From Qipengyuania marincola (GTDB lineage: Bacteria > Pseudomonadota > Alphaproteobacteria > Sphingomonadales > Sphingomonadaceae), in the NCBI RefSeq assembly GCF_029688625.1, contig NZ_JARULC010000003.1, forward strand, positions 1-64,000: a stretch of DNA of 64,000 nucleotides. Reading direction: 5' to 3'. Positions 8,976 through 17,715 of the stretch are shown here, one piece after another; positions within the stretch are counted from its first letter, which is position 1, and each line of letters starts with the position of its first letter. The translations under genes and the position numbers were made by a program. The notes below the pieces were generated by a model. That model saw nothing but the letters and a program-made list of their open reading frames with translations. It did no database searches and was not told the origin of the DNA.

Positions 8976-9950
8976 ATGTTTGAGCGAACGGTGTCGGCGG
9001 TCCTCGCCGCTGCGACGACTGCAGCGCTCTTTGCTTGCATTCCGGCGGTGCAGCAAACCGCCGAAGAGCCGGAAAATGTTTCAGGAAATGGCACGTCACC
9101 TTTTGCTCGCGCTGCTCCCGTATCAGCGACAGGCGATGTGACCGGCGAATGGGATATCATCAGCTTCGATGGATACGAGCCGCGCCGCACCTTCGGCTCA
9201 ACCCGCGCAGCCTTCGCTGATTTCGGCGCTACGGGGGTCGCTTTGCGGATCGAATGCAATTATTCCGGCGCGCGCGGCATCATTCGTGACGGCCGCTTTG
9301 TCTCGCAACCCGACGACGGAGTGCAGACTGCCATGGGCTGCAGCGATGAAGCCATGGCGCGCGAAGCGGCCCTCTTCGATTTCTTCTTCCAAGATCCAGC
9401 AGTCGAAAAGCTGCCAAACGGCCAGATACGTCTTGTCGCAGGCGCGACCGAACTATTGCTGGAAAGGCCTGAACAGCGCAGGCTGGCCTTCCTCCCGAAG
9501 CCACAGGAAATCCTTGGCGAATGGCGACTCGTCGAAATCGTGCGCTATTACGACGGCGGTGGCTATGGCGGCGGCGGATTGTCCGAAGTTCCGGGCCGCA
9601 TCAGCTTCGATGGGATCACGGCCGGCTACACGCGATGCCCGCGATATGACCTGACTTATCGCTACACCGAAGATGGCCGCATTTCCAAGATTGATGGCCC
9701 GACACTGCCCGATCGACCGAGCAACTGTGAACCCCTAGCCGCCACCGGCCATTCGCCGGACATGCCGACACCGTGGAATGTGCTGACCGTCCTCCATGAC
9801 GATCCCTGGCTGGAGAAGGTCGAGGACGACACGCTGTTGATGGCAACCGAACGTTATGGCGTGGTGCTCACCCGCAAACCGTGCGAAATGCTGGAGCAAT
9901 CCGACGATCACAGCGAAACGCGCATGGTCGATTGCGCCTCGCCGCGATAG
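8976..9950 (+). CDS. Putative lipoprotein with tandem META/HslJ-like domains
   Basis: The 324-aa protein begins at ATG 8976, after the ribosome site TGGAGG. It has a signal peptide with a lipobox-like LFAC. Two similar halves follow, each with a META/HslJ-like opening: GEWDIISFDGYEP (about 50) and GEWRLVEIVRYYDGGG (about 190). Each half shows the beta-rich layout of META domains, and pairs of Cys may form disulfides. The function is unknown; HslJ-type META proteins are linked to envelope stress and antibiotic tolerance. It ends 1 bp from the convergent extensin-like gene. Membership in the Pho regulon is not supported by any visible box. Confidence 0.6.
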   Translation: MFERTVSAVLAAATTAALFACIPAVQQTAEEPENVSGNGTSPFARAAPVSATGDVTGEWDIISFDGYEPRRTFGSTRAAFADFGATGVALRIECNYSGARGIIRDGRFVSQPDDGVQTAMGCSDEAMAREAALFDFFFQDPAVEKLPNGQIRLVAGATELLLERPEQRRLAFLPKPQEILGEWRLVEIVRYYDGGGYGGGGLSEVPGRISFDGITAGYTRCPRYDLTYRYTEDGRISKIDGPTLPDRPSNCEPLAATGHSPDMPTPWNVLTVLHDDPWLEKVEDDTLLMATERYGVVLTRKPCEMLEQSDDHSETRMVDCASPR

Positions 9951-9951
9951 G

Positions 9952-10707
9952 TCATCGGCAAACGCCTCTCCAGCGTGGGCTCATGTCGAGATGCAAGTGG
10001 TCGGCATGTGCGGCATTGTAATCCGGCCCCAGAACCGTCGAGAACCCGTCGCACGCACCCTGGTGTGCCTTGCGTAGGAATTCTGCTTCCGGTGTGTTTC
10101 CCTGCCAATCGCGCAGCACGCTGATATATCGCCCGTCTTCCAGCTCGAAGCCCGCGATATCGATGGCATTGGCAGTCGCATGCTCGCTCCATGGTCCCTC
10201 GTCGCGTCCATAGAGACGTCGACAGGAGTAAGCGCCAAGATGTCGGATCTGCGCGATTCCCGAATCCAGGGTCTCTTGGGCGAGAGGAGTCAGCACGTCT
10301 CGCTCCCATATGTGTAGGGCGACGGCAGCCGGGCATGTAATAGCCGGGGTATCAGGACTTAGAGGGAAAGCGGACAGGCGGGTCCTGTCCTCTCGCCGAC
10401 AGGCACCCTCCCCCGCAGGATCAAGCGTCGAGAAGGCTACGTCACTGCGTTCGAGAACGGCCCGGCACTGGACCGGATCGTCACGCAATTTCAGTAGCTT
10501 GCTTTGCGTCGCCCAGCCTGCCGGGTCACGCAGGTTTAGGGGTGCCCACGGATTATGCTGTGGATGCCCCGCCAGCCAGACACGTCCTGCAAGCAAGAGC
10601 CCGAGCAGCAATAGCGCGCCGACCACGCGGCGGTCGGCGCGGAATTTGCCGATGCGTCTGGAAAAGAGCGTTGTCACGCGCCACCGAGCCGATTGGTGAT
10701 CCGACAC
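9952..10707 (-). CDS. Extensin-like protein, probable zinc peptidase-fold envelope enzyme
   Basis: A 251-aa protein with one N-terminal membrane segment (about 28-46) and an Extensin_like_C domain. The domain shares the zinc-ligand pattern of D-Ala-D-Ala carboxypeptidases: SEHATANAIDIAGF (His and Asp ligands) and HADHLHLD (HxH). Paired cysteines are also present. It is likely anchored in the inner membrane with a periplasmic peptidase-fold domain acting on peptidoglycan; the activity is inferred. The start is GTG 10707 with a poorly placed Shine-Dalgarno. It lies 36 bp downstream of dnaE2 on the same strand and may be co-transcribed with it. Confidence 0.7.
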   Translation of the reverse strand: MSDHQSARWRVTTLFSRRIGKFRADRRVVGALLLLGLLLAGRVWLAGHPQHNPWAPLNLRDPAGWATQSKLLKLRDDPVQCRAVLERSDVAFSTLDPAGEGACRREDRTRLSAFPLSPDTPAITCPAAVALHIWERDVLTPLAQETLDSGIAQIRHLGAYSCRRLYGRDEGPWSEHATANAIDIAGFELEDGRYISVLRDWQGNTPEAEFLRKAHQGACDGFSTVLGPDYNAAHADHLHLDMSPRWRGVCR

Positions 10708-10743
10708 CTCATGCGATGCACAAAGCCGCTTGTAGCCCCGCCA

Positions 10744-13700
10744 TCAATGAAAATCTCGCGACTTGGGAATGATCCGCACATCGCGCGGATGTGAGCCGCG
10801 CCAACCGCATTCGCGATTGCCGGGCGGCGGCTCCTGCCATGGCTCGACCGGCTTGTAGGGATCCTCGCTTCCTTCACGTAGATTATCGCGCGGGTTGAAT
10901 TTGTCGGGCAGCGGTGAATTGACATGGTCGGCGCGCGCGACCGGCGCATTGAGCATATCGTCCGACAGGCGATAGAGCTGGTGGGTCGCGTCGGCCATGT
11001 GATGTGCGATGACGTGAATAACCTCGTCGTCATATTCCACCCGGCCGCGCACCTCCATCAGCCGGCTGCCCATGACGACACGGCGCTGCTTTTCCTTGAG
11101 ATCGGGCCACACGACGAGATTGATCACGCCCGTCTCGTCCTCCAGCGTGATGAAACAGACGCCCTTCGCACTGCCCGGTCGCTGGCGGATAAGCACCACG
11201 CCCGCGACATGGACCATGCTGCGGAATTTGCGCGCACGCAGGTCGCAGGCCCGCACGAAGCCGCGTTCGGCCAGAGACGCGCGCAGGAAGGCCATCGGAT
11301 GCGCCTTGAGGCTGAGCCGGGTCGTCTGGTAATCGGCCACCACTTCTTCTGACAGCGGCATCGACGGAAGCCGGGTGGGCGATGCTTCGGCGCCCTCGTC
11401 GCGCGCCGCCGCGGCAGCGAACAGCGGCAGGTCCGGTCCGCCCACCAGGCTGCGCGCATCCCACAAGGCCTGACGCCGTGATAGCTGCATCGAGCCGAAA
11501 CAATCCGCGCTCGCGAGCCGCTCGATATGTGCGGGACCGATGCGGGCACGATCCCGCACCGCCGTGACGTCGGCATAGGAGCCGTTCTCGGCACGCTCGG
11601 CAATCAACCGTGCTGCCACGGCTTCCGACAAGCCGTCGACCTGACGAAGACCGAGGCGCAGAGCCACATGCTGGTCGAGCCGGCCATTGTCTCCCAGGCG
11701 TTGACTGGTCTCCTCCACCCGTTCCAGCGTGCAATCCCATTGGGACAGATTGACGTCAGCCGGCAGCACCGTGACGCCATGCTCCACCGCATCGCGCACG
11801 ATCTGGGCGGGCGCATAAAAGCCCATCGGCTGCGAATTGAGCAGCGCACAGCCGAACGCGGCCGGGAAGTGGCATTTCAGCCAGCTCGACACATAGACGA
11901 GATGCGCGAAGCTGGCGGCATGGCTTTCGGGAAAGCCATATTCGCCGAACCCACGGATCTGGTTGAAACAGCGCTGGGCGAATTCGCGGTCGTACCCCCG
12001 CTCGACCATGCGCTCGACCATCATGTCCTGCAACTCGTCGACCATGCCGCGACTGCGGAAGGTCGCCATCGCCTTGCGCAAGCGATTGGCTTCGCGGCTC
12101 GAAAACTTCGCGGCATCGAGCGCGATTTTCATCGCCTGTTCCTGGAAGATCGGTACGCCCAGCGTACGCTCGAGGATGCTGGACAACTCGTCCGGCGGGC
12201 CGTGTTCGGGCGATGGAGCGGGAATAATGACCTGCTCCGCACCGCGGCGACGCTTGAGATAGGGGTGGACCATGTCACCCTGGATGGGTCCCGGGCGCAC
12301 GATGGCGACCTGGATCACGAGATCGTAGAACTCGCGCGGACGCAGCCGCGGAAGCATGTTCATCTGCGCGCGGCTTTCGACCTGGAACACACCCAGCGAG
12401 TCCCCCTTGCGCAGCATCGCATAGGTTTCCGGATCCTCACGCGGGACAGTGGCCAGCGTGAGCGTGCGGCCATGGTGATCGTCCAGCAGGTCGAGACATT
12501 TGCGGATGCAGGTCAGCATACCCAGCGCCAGAACGTCAACCTTGAGAATGCCCAACGCCTCGATATCGTCCTTGTCCCATTCGATGAAACTGCGTTCGGG
12601 CATGGCGCCATTGCCGATCGGCACGGTCTCGGTCAGCGCACTCTCGGTGAGGATGAAGCCGCCGACGTGCTGCGATAAATGGCGTGGCATACCAATCATT
12701 TGCTCGGTCAGTTTCAGGACACGGCGCAAGTGCGGATCGGTTACATCCATACCGGTTTCGGCGGCGTGCGCCTCGCTGATTTCGCGACCCCATCCGCCCC
12801 ATACGGTCTTGGCGAGCGCGGCGGTCACATCCTCGGTCAGGCCCATTGCCTTGCCCACCTCGCGGATCGCCATGCGCGGGCGATAGTGGATGACGGTGGC
12901 GCACAGACCTGCGCGATGGCGGCCGTATTTGCGATAGATATACTGGATAACCTCTTCGCGTCGTTCGTGCTCGAAATCGACGTCGATGTCGGGCGGCTCC
13001 TTGCGTTCTTCCGAAATGAAGCGATCGAACAGCAACGCATGCCGGGCCGGGTCGACGCTGGTAATGCCGAGGCAATAGCAGACGGCGGAATTCGCCGCGC
13101 TACCGCGCCCCTGGCACAGGATCGGCGGATCGCATCGCCGCGCATAATCGACGATGTCCTTGATGGTCAGGAAATAGCGCGCCAGGTCGAGCTTGCCGAT
13201 GAGCGCCAGTTCCTTGTGCAGCGTCTGACGCACGCTGTCGGGTAGCCCTGCTGGATAGCGCCATTCCGCACCCTTCCACGTCTCGCTTTCGAGAAAAGCC
13301 TGCGGTGGCTGGCCGTCCGGGTAGATTTCCTCCGGATACTCATAGGCCAGTTCATCGAGCGAGAAGTTGCAGGCATCGGCCACCTCGCGCGTAGCGGCGA
13401 TGGCATGCGGCCAACGCTCGAACAGCCGTATCATTGTCTCGGGCGGCTTGAGATAGCGTTCAGCATTGCCGTGGAGCAGATGCCCTGCCGCCGCCACCGT
13501 GGTCTTGTGCCGGATCGCGGTCATCACGTCCTGTAGCGGGCGCCGGTCGGGCGTGGCGTAATGCACGTCGTTGGTGGCGAGGATCGATACACCGTTTGCG
13601 CGAGCCAGTGCGTCGAGATGCCCGATCCTGGCGACATCATCGCCGCGATAGAGATAGCTGGCGGCGATATGGCGCATGGTTGCCAAGCCGGCGACGAGAT

Positions 13701-14280
13701 GCGGCACGATGGCCTCGAACGGGCCCGTAATGCTTTCCTGAACCTGCTGTCCGCCGAGACCCACGACATTGCTGGCCCACGCTGGGACGGTGAAGGCCGC
13801 CTTGAGATCGCTCGGCGGCAGCAGGATCAGTTGCACATTCTCGGCATGATCAGCCAGCATCGCAAGGCTGATGTCGCACTCGCCCTTGGCCTGCCATTCG
13901 CCATCCAGCGTCCGCATTCGGCCTGCGGAAATCAGCCGGCATAGACGGCCGTAAGCGGTTCGGTTCTCCGGATAGGCGAGCAAGGAAAGGCCCTCGATCG
14001 TTTCTATCCGGCAACCGATAAGGGGTTTTATCTTCAGCGTTTTCGCTTCGGAATGAATGCGTACCACCCCGGCCATGCTGTTCGCATCGGCAATTCCGAT
14101 CGCATCATAACCATGCGCATGTGCAGCGAGCATGAGATCGACCGCGTCCGAGGCTCCGCGCAGGAAGCTGAAGCAGGACAGGAGACCCAATTCGACGAAG
14201 GCGCCGCGCAGCGGCGCATCTATCGTGTCCGGATCAAGCTCGATCGTGCGCTTGGGGATCTGGAGGTCGTTTTCGGGCAT
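10744..14280 (-). CDS. dnaE2: Error-prone DNA polymerase DnaE2 (ImuC)
   Basis: C-family polymerase that carries out SOS mutagenic lesion bypass with ImuA and ImuB. The 1178-aa protein retains the polymerase aspartates: PDIDVDF (Asp431 and Asp433) and KVDVLALGML (Asp582). The N-terminal PHP domain begins ELGLLSCFSFLRGAS, where replicative DnaE has an HxHSxYS-type metal motif, so the PHP site looks inactive. Near the C-terminus an OB-fold is recognisable (GVCFITLEDETGVINLVVW). The gene starts 4 bp after udgX and has no promoter space of its own, so it depends on the SOS promoter before the radical SAM gene. Confidence 0.95.
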   Translation of the reverse strand: MPENDLQIPKRTIELDPDTIDAPLRGAFVELGLLSCFSFLRGASDAVDLMLAAHAHGYDAIGIADANSMAGVVRIHSEAKTLKIKPLIGCRIETIEGLSLLAYPENRTAYGRLCRLISAGRMRTLDGEWQAKGECDISLAMLADHAENVQLILLPPSDLKAAFTVPAWASNVVGLGGQQVQESITGPFEAIVPHLVAGLATMRHIAASYLYRGDDVARIGHLDALARANGVSILATNDVHYATPDRRPLQDVMTAIRHKTTVAAAGHLLHGNAERYLKPPETMIRLFERWPHAIAATREVADACNFSLDELAYEYPEEIYPDGQPPQAFLESETWKGAEWRYPAGLPDSVRQTLHKELALIGKLDLARYFLTIKDIVDYARRCDPPILCQGRGSAANSAVCYCLGITSVDPARHALLFDRFISEERKEPPDIDVDFEHERREEVIQYIYRKYGRHRAGLCATVIHYRPRMAIREVGKAMGLTEDVTAALAKTVWGGWGREISEAHAAETGMDVTDPHLRRVLKLTEQMIGMPRHLSQHVGGFILTESALTETVPIGNGAMPERSFIEWDKDDIEALGILKVDVLALGMLTCIRKCLDLLDDHHGRTLTLATVPREDPETYAMLRKGDSLGVFQVESRAQMNMLPRLRPREFYDLVIQVAIVRPGPIQGDMVHPYLKRRRGAEQVIIPAPSPEHGPPDELSSILERTLGVPIFQEQAMKIALDAAKFSSREANRLRKAMATFRSRGMVDELQDMMVERMVERGYDREFAQRCFNQIRGFGEYGFPESHAASFAHLVYVSSWLKCHFPAAFGCALLNSQPMGFYAPAQIVRDAVEHGVTVLPADVNLSQWDCTLERVEETSQRLGDNGRLDQHVALRLGLRQVDGLSEAVAARLIAERAENGSYADVTAVRDRARIGPAHIERLASADCFGSMQLSRRQALWDARSLVGGPDLPLFAAAAARDEGAEASPTRLPSMPLSEEVVADYQTTRLSLKAHPMAFLRASLAERGFVRACDLRARKFRSMVHVAGVVLIRQRPGSAKGVCFITLEDETGVINLVVWPDLKEKQRRVVMGSRLMEVRGRVEYDDEVIHVIAHHMADATHQLYRLSDDMLNAPVARADHVNSPLPDKFNPRDNLREGSEDPYKPVEPWQEPPPGNRECGWRGSHPRDVRIIPKSRDFH

Positions 14281-14284
14281 CGCG

Positions 14285-15736
14285 TCACCCGGCCAGTTCC
14301 TCGAGCCGCTCCTTCACCGCCGCCAGATCGGCATCGAACAGGCGCGCCTGCTCTTCGCGCGCCGCGCCATCGAGCCGCAACAGGTAGGACGGGTGTGCCG
14401 TGACCCAGAGCTCGCTCCCATCATCGAGTTCGATTGGTGCGCCGCGAACTTTTGAAATGCTGACCGTCTTGCCCAACATGCCCCGAGCCGCGCTCGCTCC
14501 CATGGCGAGCACCAGCTTCGGCTGCACGATCGCGCGTTCGCTCTCGATCCACCAGCGGCAGGTATCAATTTCCTTCGCGCCGGGGCTCTGGTGAAGCCGT
14601 CGCTTGCCGCGCTGGACATATTTGAAATGCTTGACCGCATTAGTGACATAAGCCGCCTTGCGCTCGATCCCGGCTTTTTCGAGGTGGCGATCGAGCAGTT
14701 GCCCTGCCGGCCCCACGAAGGGTCGACCCACCTGGTCCTCCTGGTCGCCGGGCTGTTCACCGACGATCATCAAGGCGGCATCCTGCGGCCCTTCACCCAT
14801 GACCGCATGATTGTCGAGCTGGCCGATCGGGCACTTGCGGCAGCCATGGATCGCCTTGTCGATCGCTGCCAGCGTTTCAGGTCGCTCTTCGAATTCCAGC
14901 GCACCCTTCTCGACCATCTTCGCCTCGCGTCCCTGGGCCCCTGCCACCAGCTCGGGAATGAGCGCGGCTTCAGGCATGTTCTTCCAGTATTTCTTGGGCA
15001 TCTCCTTGAGCATGGCCCCGATCTTCAAACGCGCCGGATTGAAAATGGATGCGTAATAGCTGCGCCACAGATCCTCCATCGGATCGCCTTGCGGCGCATC
15101 GCTGCGCTCGGCCGGCGGCCCTTCGCGCATGATTTCGCCATCCCAATGCAGCGAGCCGCGCGGCGTCAGGATCGACCACTGCATATTGGAAAAGCGCCGC
15201 ATGAAGAAGCCGGCGTTGGCGCGCACGATGTGGTGGTCGGGCTCGAACCAGGCGACGTAGTGCTCCTGCGTCTCACCGTCCTTTTCGCTCTCCACGAGTC
15301 GGAATCGTACGAACGCGTGCATCTTGTGGCTGTCGCGCCGCACGTTTTTGTCGAGCTCCTCGACCCGGCGAACATCGGGATCGGCCTTGTCTTCCATCAT
15401 CCGCGGATTGGCCTGCAGTCGCCACAGCAGGCGATAGAGCAGCGCGAACCGCTCCGGATCGGAATGCAGGATCGCATTGCGCGCCAGGCTTACGAACCGG
15501 CGATTGGCACGCACCGGCTTCGCATCGGGATCGGGCACGGGGCTGCGCCGCTCGCCGTGAGCGAAGAGATCGCCGCTACCCCCAGGTTCGACCCAGGCGA
15601 CCCGGTCGGGCGGAACCTCGCACTGGACCAGCGCGCGCGCCCGCTCGCGCCAGAAATCGAAATCGTCGGGCGTCGGCATTTGTACGACATAATATGTGCC
15701 GAGCTTCACATTGGCGAGATTGCGCGCAGTCTTCAT
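14285..15736 (-). CDS. UdgX-type uracil-DNA binding protein with N-terminal DUF4130 domain
   Basis: A 483-aa fusion. Residues about 10-215 match the DUF4130/TIGR03915 'DNA metabolism' domain. Residues about 265-483 are a uracil-DNA glycosylase-superfamily domain with four Fe-S-type cysteines expected (CRKC visible), the GEQPGDQED motif and GRPFVGPAG. The R-loop GKRRLHQSPG contains His382, the residue that in mycobacterial UdgX forms a covalent bond to DNA at uracil. The protein therefore probably traps or marks uracil sites rather than releasing free product. Its start overlaps the radical SAM stop by 4 bp (ATGA), and dnaE2 follows after 4 bp. This gives one SOS operon. Confidence 0.9.
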   Translation of the reverse strand: MKTARNLANVKLGTYYVVQMPTPDDFDFWRERARALVQCEVPPDRVAWVEPGGSGDLFAHGERRSPVPDPDAKPVRANRRFVSLARNAILHSDPERFALLYRLLWRLQANPRMMEDKADPDVRRVEELDKNVRRDSHKMHAFVRFRLVESEKDGETQEHYVAWFEPDHHIVRANAGFFMRRFSNMQWSILTPRGSLHWDGEIMREGPPAERSDAPQGDPMEDLWRSYYASIFNPARLKIGAMLKEMPKKYWKNMPEAALIPELVAGAQGREAKMVEKGALEFEERPETLAAIDKAIHGCRKCPIGQLDNHAVMGEGPQDAALMIVGEQPGDQEDQVGRPFVGPAGQLLDRHLEKAGIERKAAYVTNAVKHFKYVQRGKRRLHQSPGAKEIDTCRWWIESERAIVQPKLVLAMGASAARGMLGKTVSISKVRGAPIELDDGSELWVTAHPSYLLRLDGAAREEQARLFDADLAAVKERLEELAG

Positions 15737-16977
15737 GCGGCAAACAGCTCTAGCTGCTCGGTCCTCGGCGCGAGCAGCCTGCGCAGGTCCGCCCGGTCGG
15801 TCAACGTGACAGGCTGCCAGTCGACCGTGCAGATGAACGGCCGAACCTTGGTGATGGACTGGGTCAGCAATGCCACGTCGTCCAGGCGCAGGTTACGATG
15901 CCGCCGACTGGCCAGGATCTTGTGCACCGCCTTCACGCCCAGGCCGGGCACGCGCAGCAGTTGTTCCTTGCTCGCCCGGTTGACGTCGACCGGGAAAGCG
16001 TCGCGAAACTTCAAGGCCCATGCAAGCTTGGGATCGATATCGAGCGGCAAATTGCCGTCCGCCTCGGTCGCCTGCATCACCTCGGTCGGCTTGTAGCCAT
16101 AGAAACGCATCAACCAATCGGACTGGTAAAGGCGATGCTCGCGGATCAGCGGCGGACGCTTCAACGGCAATACGGCGCTGGCATCCGGAATGGGCGAGAA
16201 AGCGCTGTAGTAAACCCGGCGCAAGCGAAAGTTGTCGTAGAGCCGGCTTGCCTTGCCAACGATATCGGCATCGGTCGCAGCGTCGGCACCGACAATCATC
16301 TGTGTCGACTGGCCCGCGGGTGCAAAGCGCGGCGCATGCCTGAACCGCTTGCGGGCATCCTTCGCCTCGACAAGATCGGCCTTTACCTTGCCCATCGCGC
16401 CTTCGATCTGGCCCGCATTCTTGTCGGGCGCGAGTCGGGTGAGGCCGCTGTCGGTCGGCAACTCTACATTGATCGAGACGCGATCTGCATAAAGCCCCGC
16501 CTGATGGACGATCTCGGCATCGGCTTCGGGGATGGTCTTGAGATGGATATAGCCGCGAAAATCGTGCTCTTCCCGCAGGATGCGGGCGACTTCCACGATC
16601 TGTTCCATTGTATGATTCGAGCTTTTCACGATGCCCGAGGAGAGAAACAGCCCTTCGATGTAATTGCGCCGGTAGAAAGCGAGCGTGAGGTCTACCACTT
16701 CCTGCGGCGTGAAACGCGCCCGCGCCACGTTCGAACTCTTGCGGTTGACGCAGTAGTGGCAGTCGAACACGCAATGATTGGTCAGCAGGATCTTGAGCAG
16801 GCTGATACAGCGACCGTCGGGCGCATAGGCATGACATATGCCCATCCCTTCGGTCGAACCGATTCCCTTGCCACCCAGCGAGTTCTTCTTCGCTGTCCCG
16901 GATGACGCGCAGGAAGCATCGTATTTCGCCGCATCGGCGAGAATCTCCAGCTTTTGAAGGATGGTCTGCGAAGCCAT
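15733..16977 (-). CDS. Putative DNA modification/repair radical SAM protein (TIGR03916 type)
   Basis: A 414-aa radical SAM enzyme with the cluster motif CVFDCHYC (Cys69, Cys73, Cys76). Additional conserved-looking cysteines lie upstream (Cys23, Cys48, Cys57), and a C-terminal helix-hairpin-helix DNA-binding segment is present (VNRASKEQLLRVPGLGVKAV). The family is known from frequent linkage to UDG-family and DUF4130 proteins; its substrate is unknown. The open frame extends 69 codons upstream, but that part lacks family features and crosses the SOS promoter. The ATG at 16977 is therefore chosen. It is the first gene of the radical SAM-udgX-dnaE2 operon. Confidence 0.88.
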   Translation of the reverse strand: MASQTILQKLEILADAAKYDASCASSGTAKKNSLGGKGIGSTEGMGICHAYAPDGRCISLLKILLTNHCVFDCHYCVNRKSSNVARARFTPQEVVDLTLAFYRRNYIEGLFLSSGIVKSSNHTMEQIVEVARILREEHDFRGYIHLKTIPEADAEIVHQAGLYADRVSINVELPTDSGLTRLAPDKNAGQIEGAMGKVKADLVEAKDARKRFRHAPRFAPAGQSTQMIVGADAATDADIVGKASRLYDNFRLRRVYYSAFSPIPDASAVLPLKRPPLIREHRLYQSDWLMRFYGYKPTEVMQATEADGNLPLDIDPKLAWALKFRDAFPVDVNRASKEQLLRVPGLGVKAVHKILASRRHRNLRLDDVALLTQSITKVRPFICTVDWQPVTLTDRADLRRLLAPRTEQLELFAA

Positions 16978-16979
16978 TC

Positions 16980-17012
16980 GTTCTTTATATGTTCTACCGA
17001 TGGGTTTTCCAA
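16980..17012 (-). promoter_or_regulatory. SOS promoter with LexA box of the radical SAM-udgX-dnaE2 operon
   Basis: The plus strand reads GTTC-TTTATAT-GTTC at 16980-16994, an exact alphaproteobacterial LexA box. On the minus strand the box overlaps a -10 hexamer TATAAA (16984-16989). A -35 hexamer TTGGAA (17007-17012) lies 17 bp upstream of that. The box ends 2 bp before the ATG at 16977. With a normal -10 to +1 distance, transcription would begin at or next to the start codon, suggesting a leaderless message. Confidence 0.85.
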
Positions 17013-17173
17013 CAGCAAATCGAAGAAGCATTGAACCGGGCCGACCATTCGACGTAAATAAGCCACGGACCGGGCCACTCTGGCGGGCACTCATGCGCAC
17101 GCTATGTCGGACGTATGATAGCCTGCAATTGGCGTGGATGAATGCAATCCACGGCGCAGGCTGATCTCTTCCC

Positions 17174-17601
17174 GAGAAATTCAACTTGGGACAGGTGCAC
17201 TTTCACGCTCCTTCCGAACATGCCTTTAATGACGATCGCTTCCGCTCGTCGCGCATTTTGTTCACGCCACCGATGCGGGTGAGCTGGGGGTCCTCGGCGT
17301 AATGTACGAGCAGGGCGGAGCTAACAGCGCCTTGGCCAGCATCGTGGATGGCGTCGGCCAGGGTAATGGAGCATCCGTTTCTTTCGACGTGAACGACATG
17401 GTCCCTGAGGCCTCCAGCATTTAACGGTACATGGGCTCGCTCACCACACCACCGTGCAGCGAAGGCGTGAACTGGCACATCGCCGAGACCGTAATGACCG
17501 CCAGTGCAGAACAGATTGCAGCGATGGAAGCCAGCCTCGGCCCCAGCGCCAGGTCGCTTCAGCCGCTCGGTTCCCGACCGCTGGTTGCACCTGTGGAGTG
17601 A
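17174..17601 (+). pseudogene. Remnant of an alpha-carbonic anhydrase
   Basis: Conceptual translation gives KFNLGQVHFHAPSEHAF, the alpha-carbonic anhydrase zinc-site motif FHAPSEH. The frame then shifts (TAA ends the first frame at about 17302). In another frame it continues DAGELGVLGVMYEQGGAN, then RYMGSLTTPPCSEGVNW, a hallmark alpha-CA motif, and EQIAAMEASLG, ending at TGA 17601. An in-frame TAA at 17422-17424 interrupts the second part. The N-terminal half is missing, and part of the middle appears deleted. The reading is a decayed gene; it fills most of the 17185-17715 gap between the radical SAM and PilZ genes. Confidence 0.85.
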
Positions 17602-17607
17602 AATAGC

Positions 17608-17634
17608 GCCCGCCTGGCACTACGCCAGGCGGGC
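17608..17634 (+). terminator. Hairpin after the carbonic anhydrase remnant
   Basis: A perfect 11-bp inverted repeat (GCCCGCCTGGC and its complement) with a 5-nt loop ACTAC lies 7 bp after the pseudogene stop. No strong T-run follows, so it may be a relic terminator. Confidence 0.6.
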
Positions 17635-17715
17635 ATGCTTAACGCGTCAGTGACCGTCTTCTTCAACTCGCCGCTAAGGACACGGACGCATTTCTGCGCG
17701 TAAGGGGGGCGACGG

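Noticed and set aside
14591-16096. A 501-aa open frame opposite the UdgX and radical SAM genes.
   Set aside because: UdgX and the radical SAM protein have full motifs on the other strand; the shadow has none.
17174-17601. Intact carbonic anhydrase gene.
   Set aside because: The motifs lie in two frames, there is an internal TAA at 17422, and the N-terminal half is absent.
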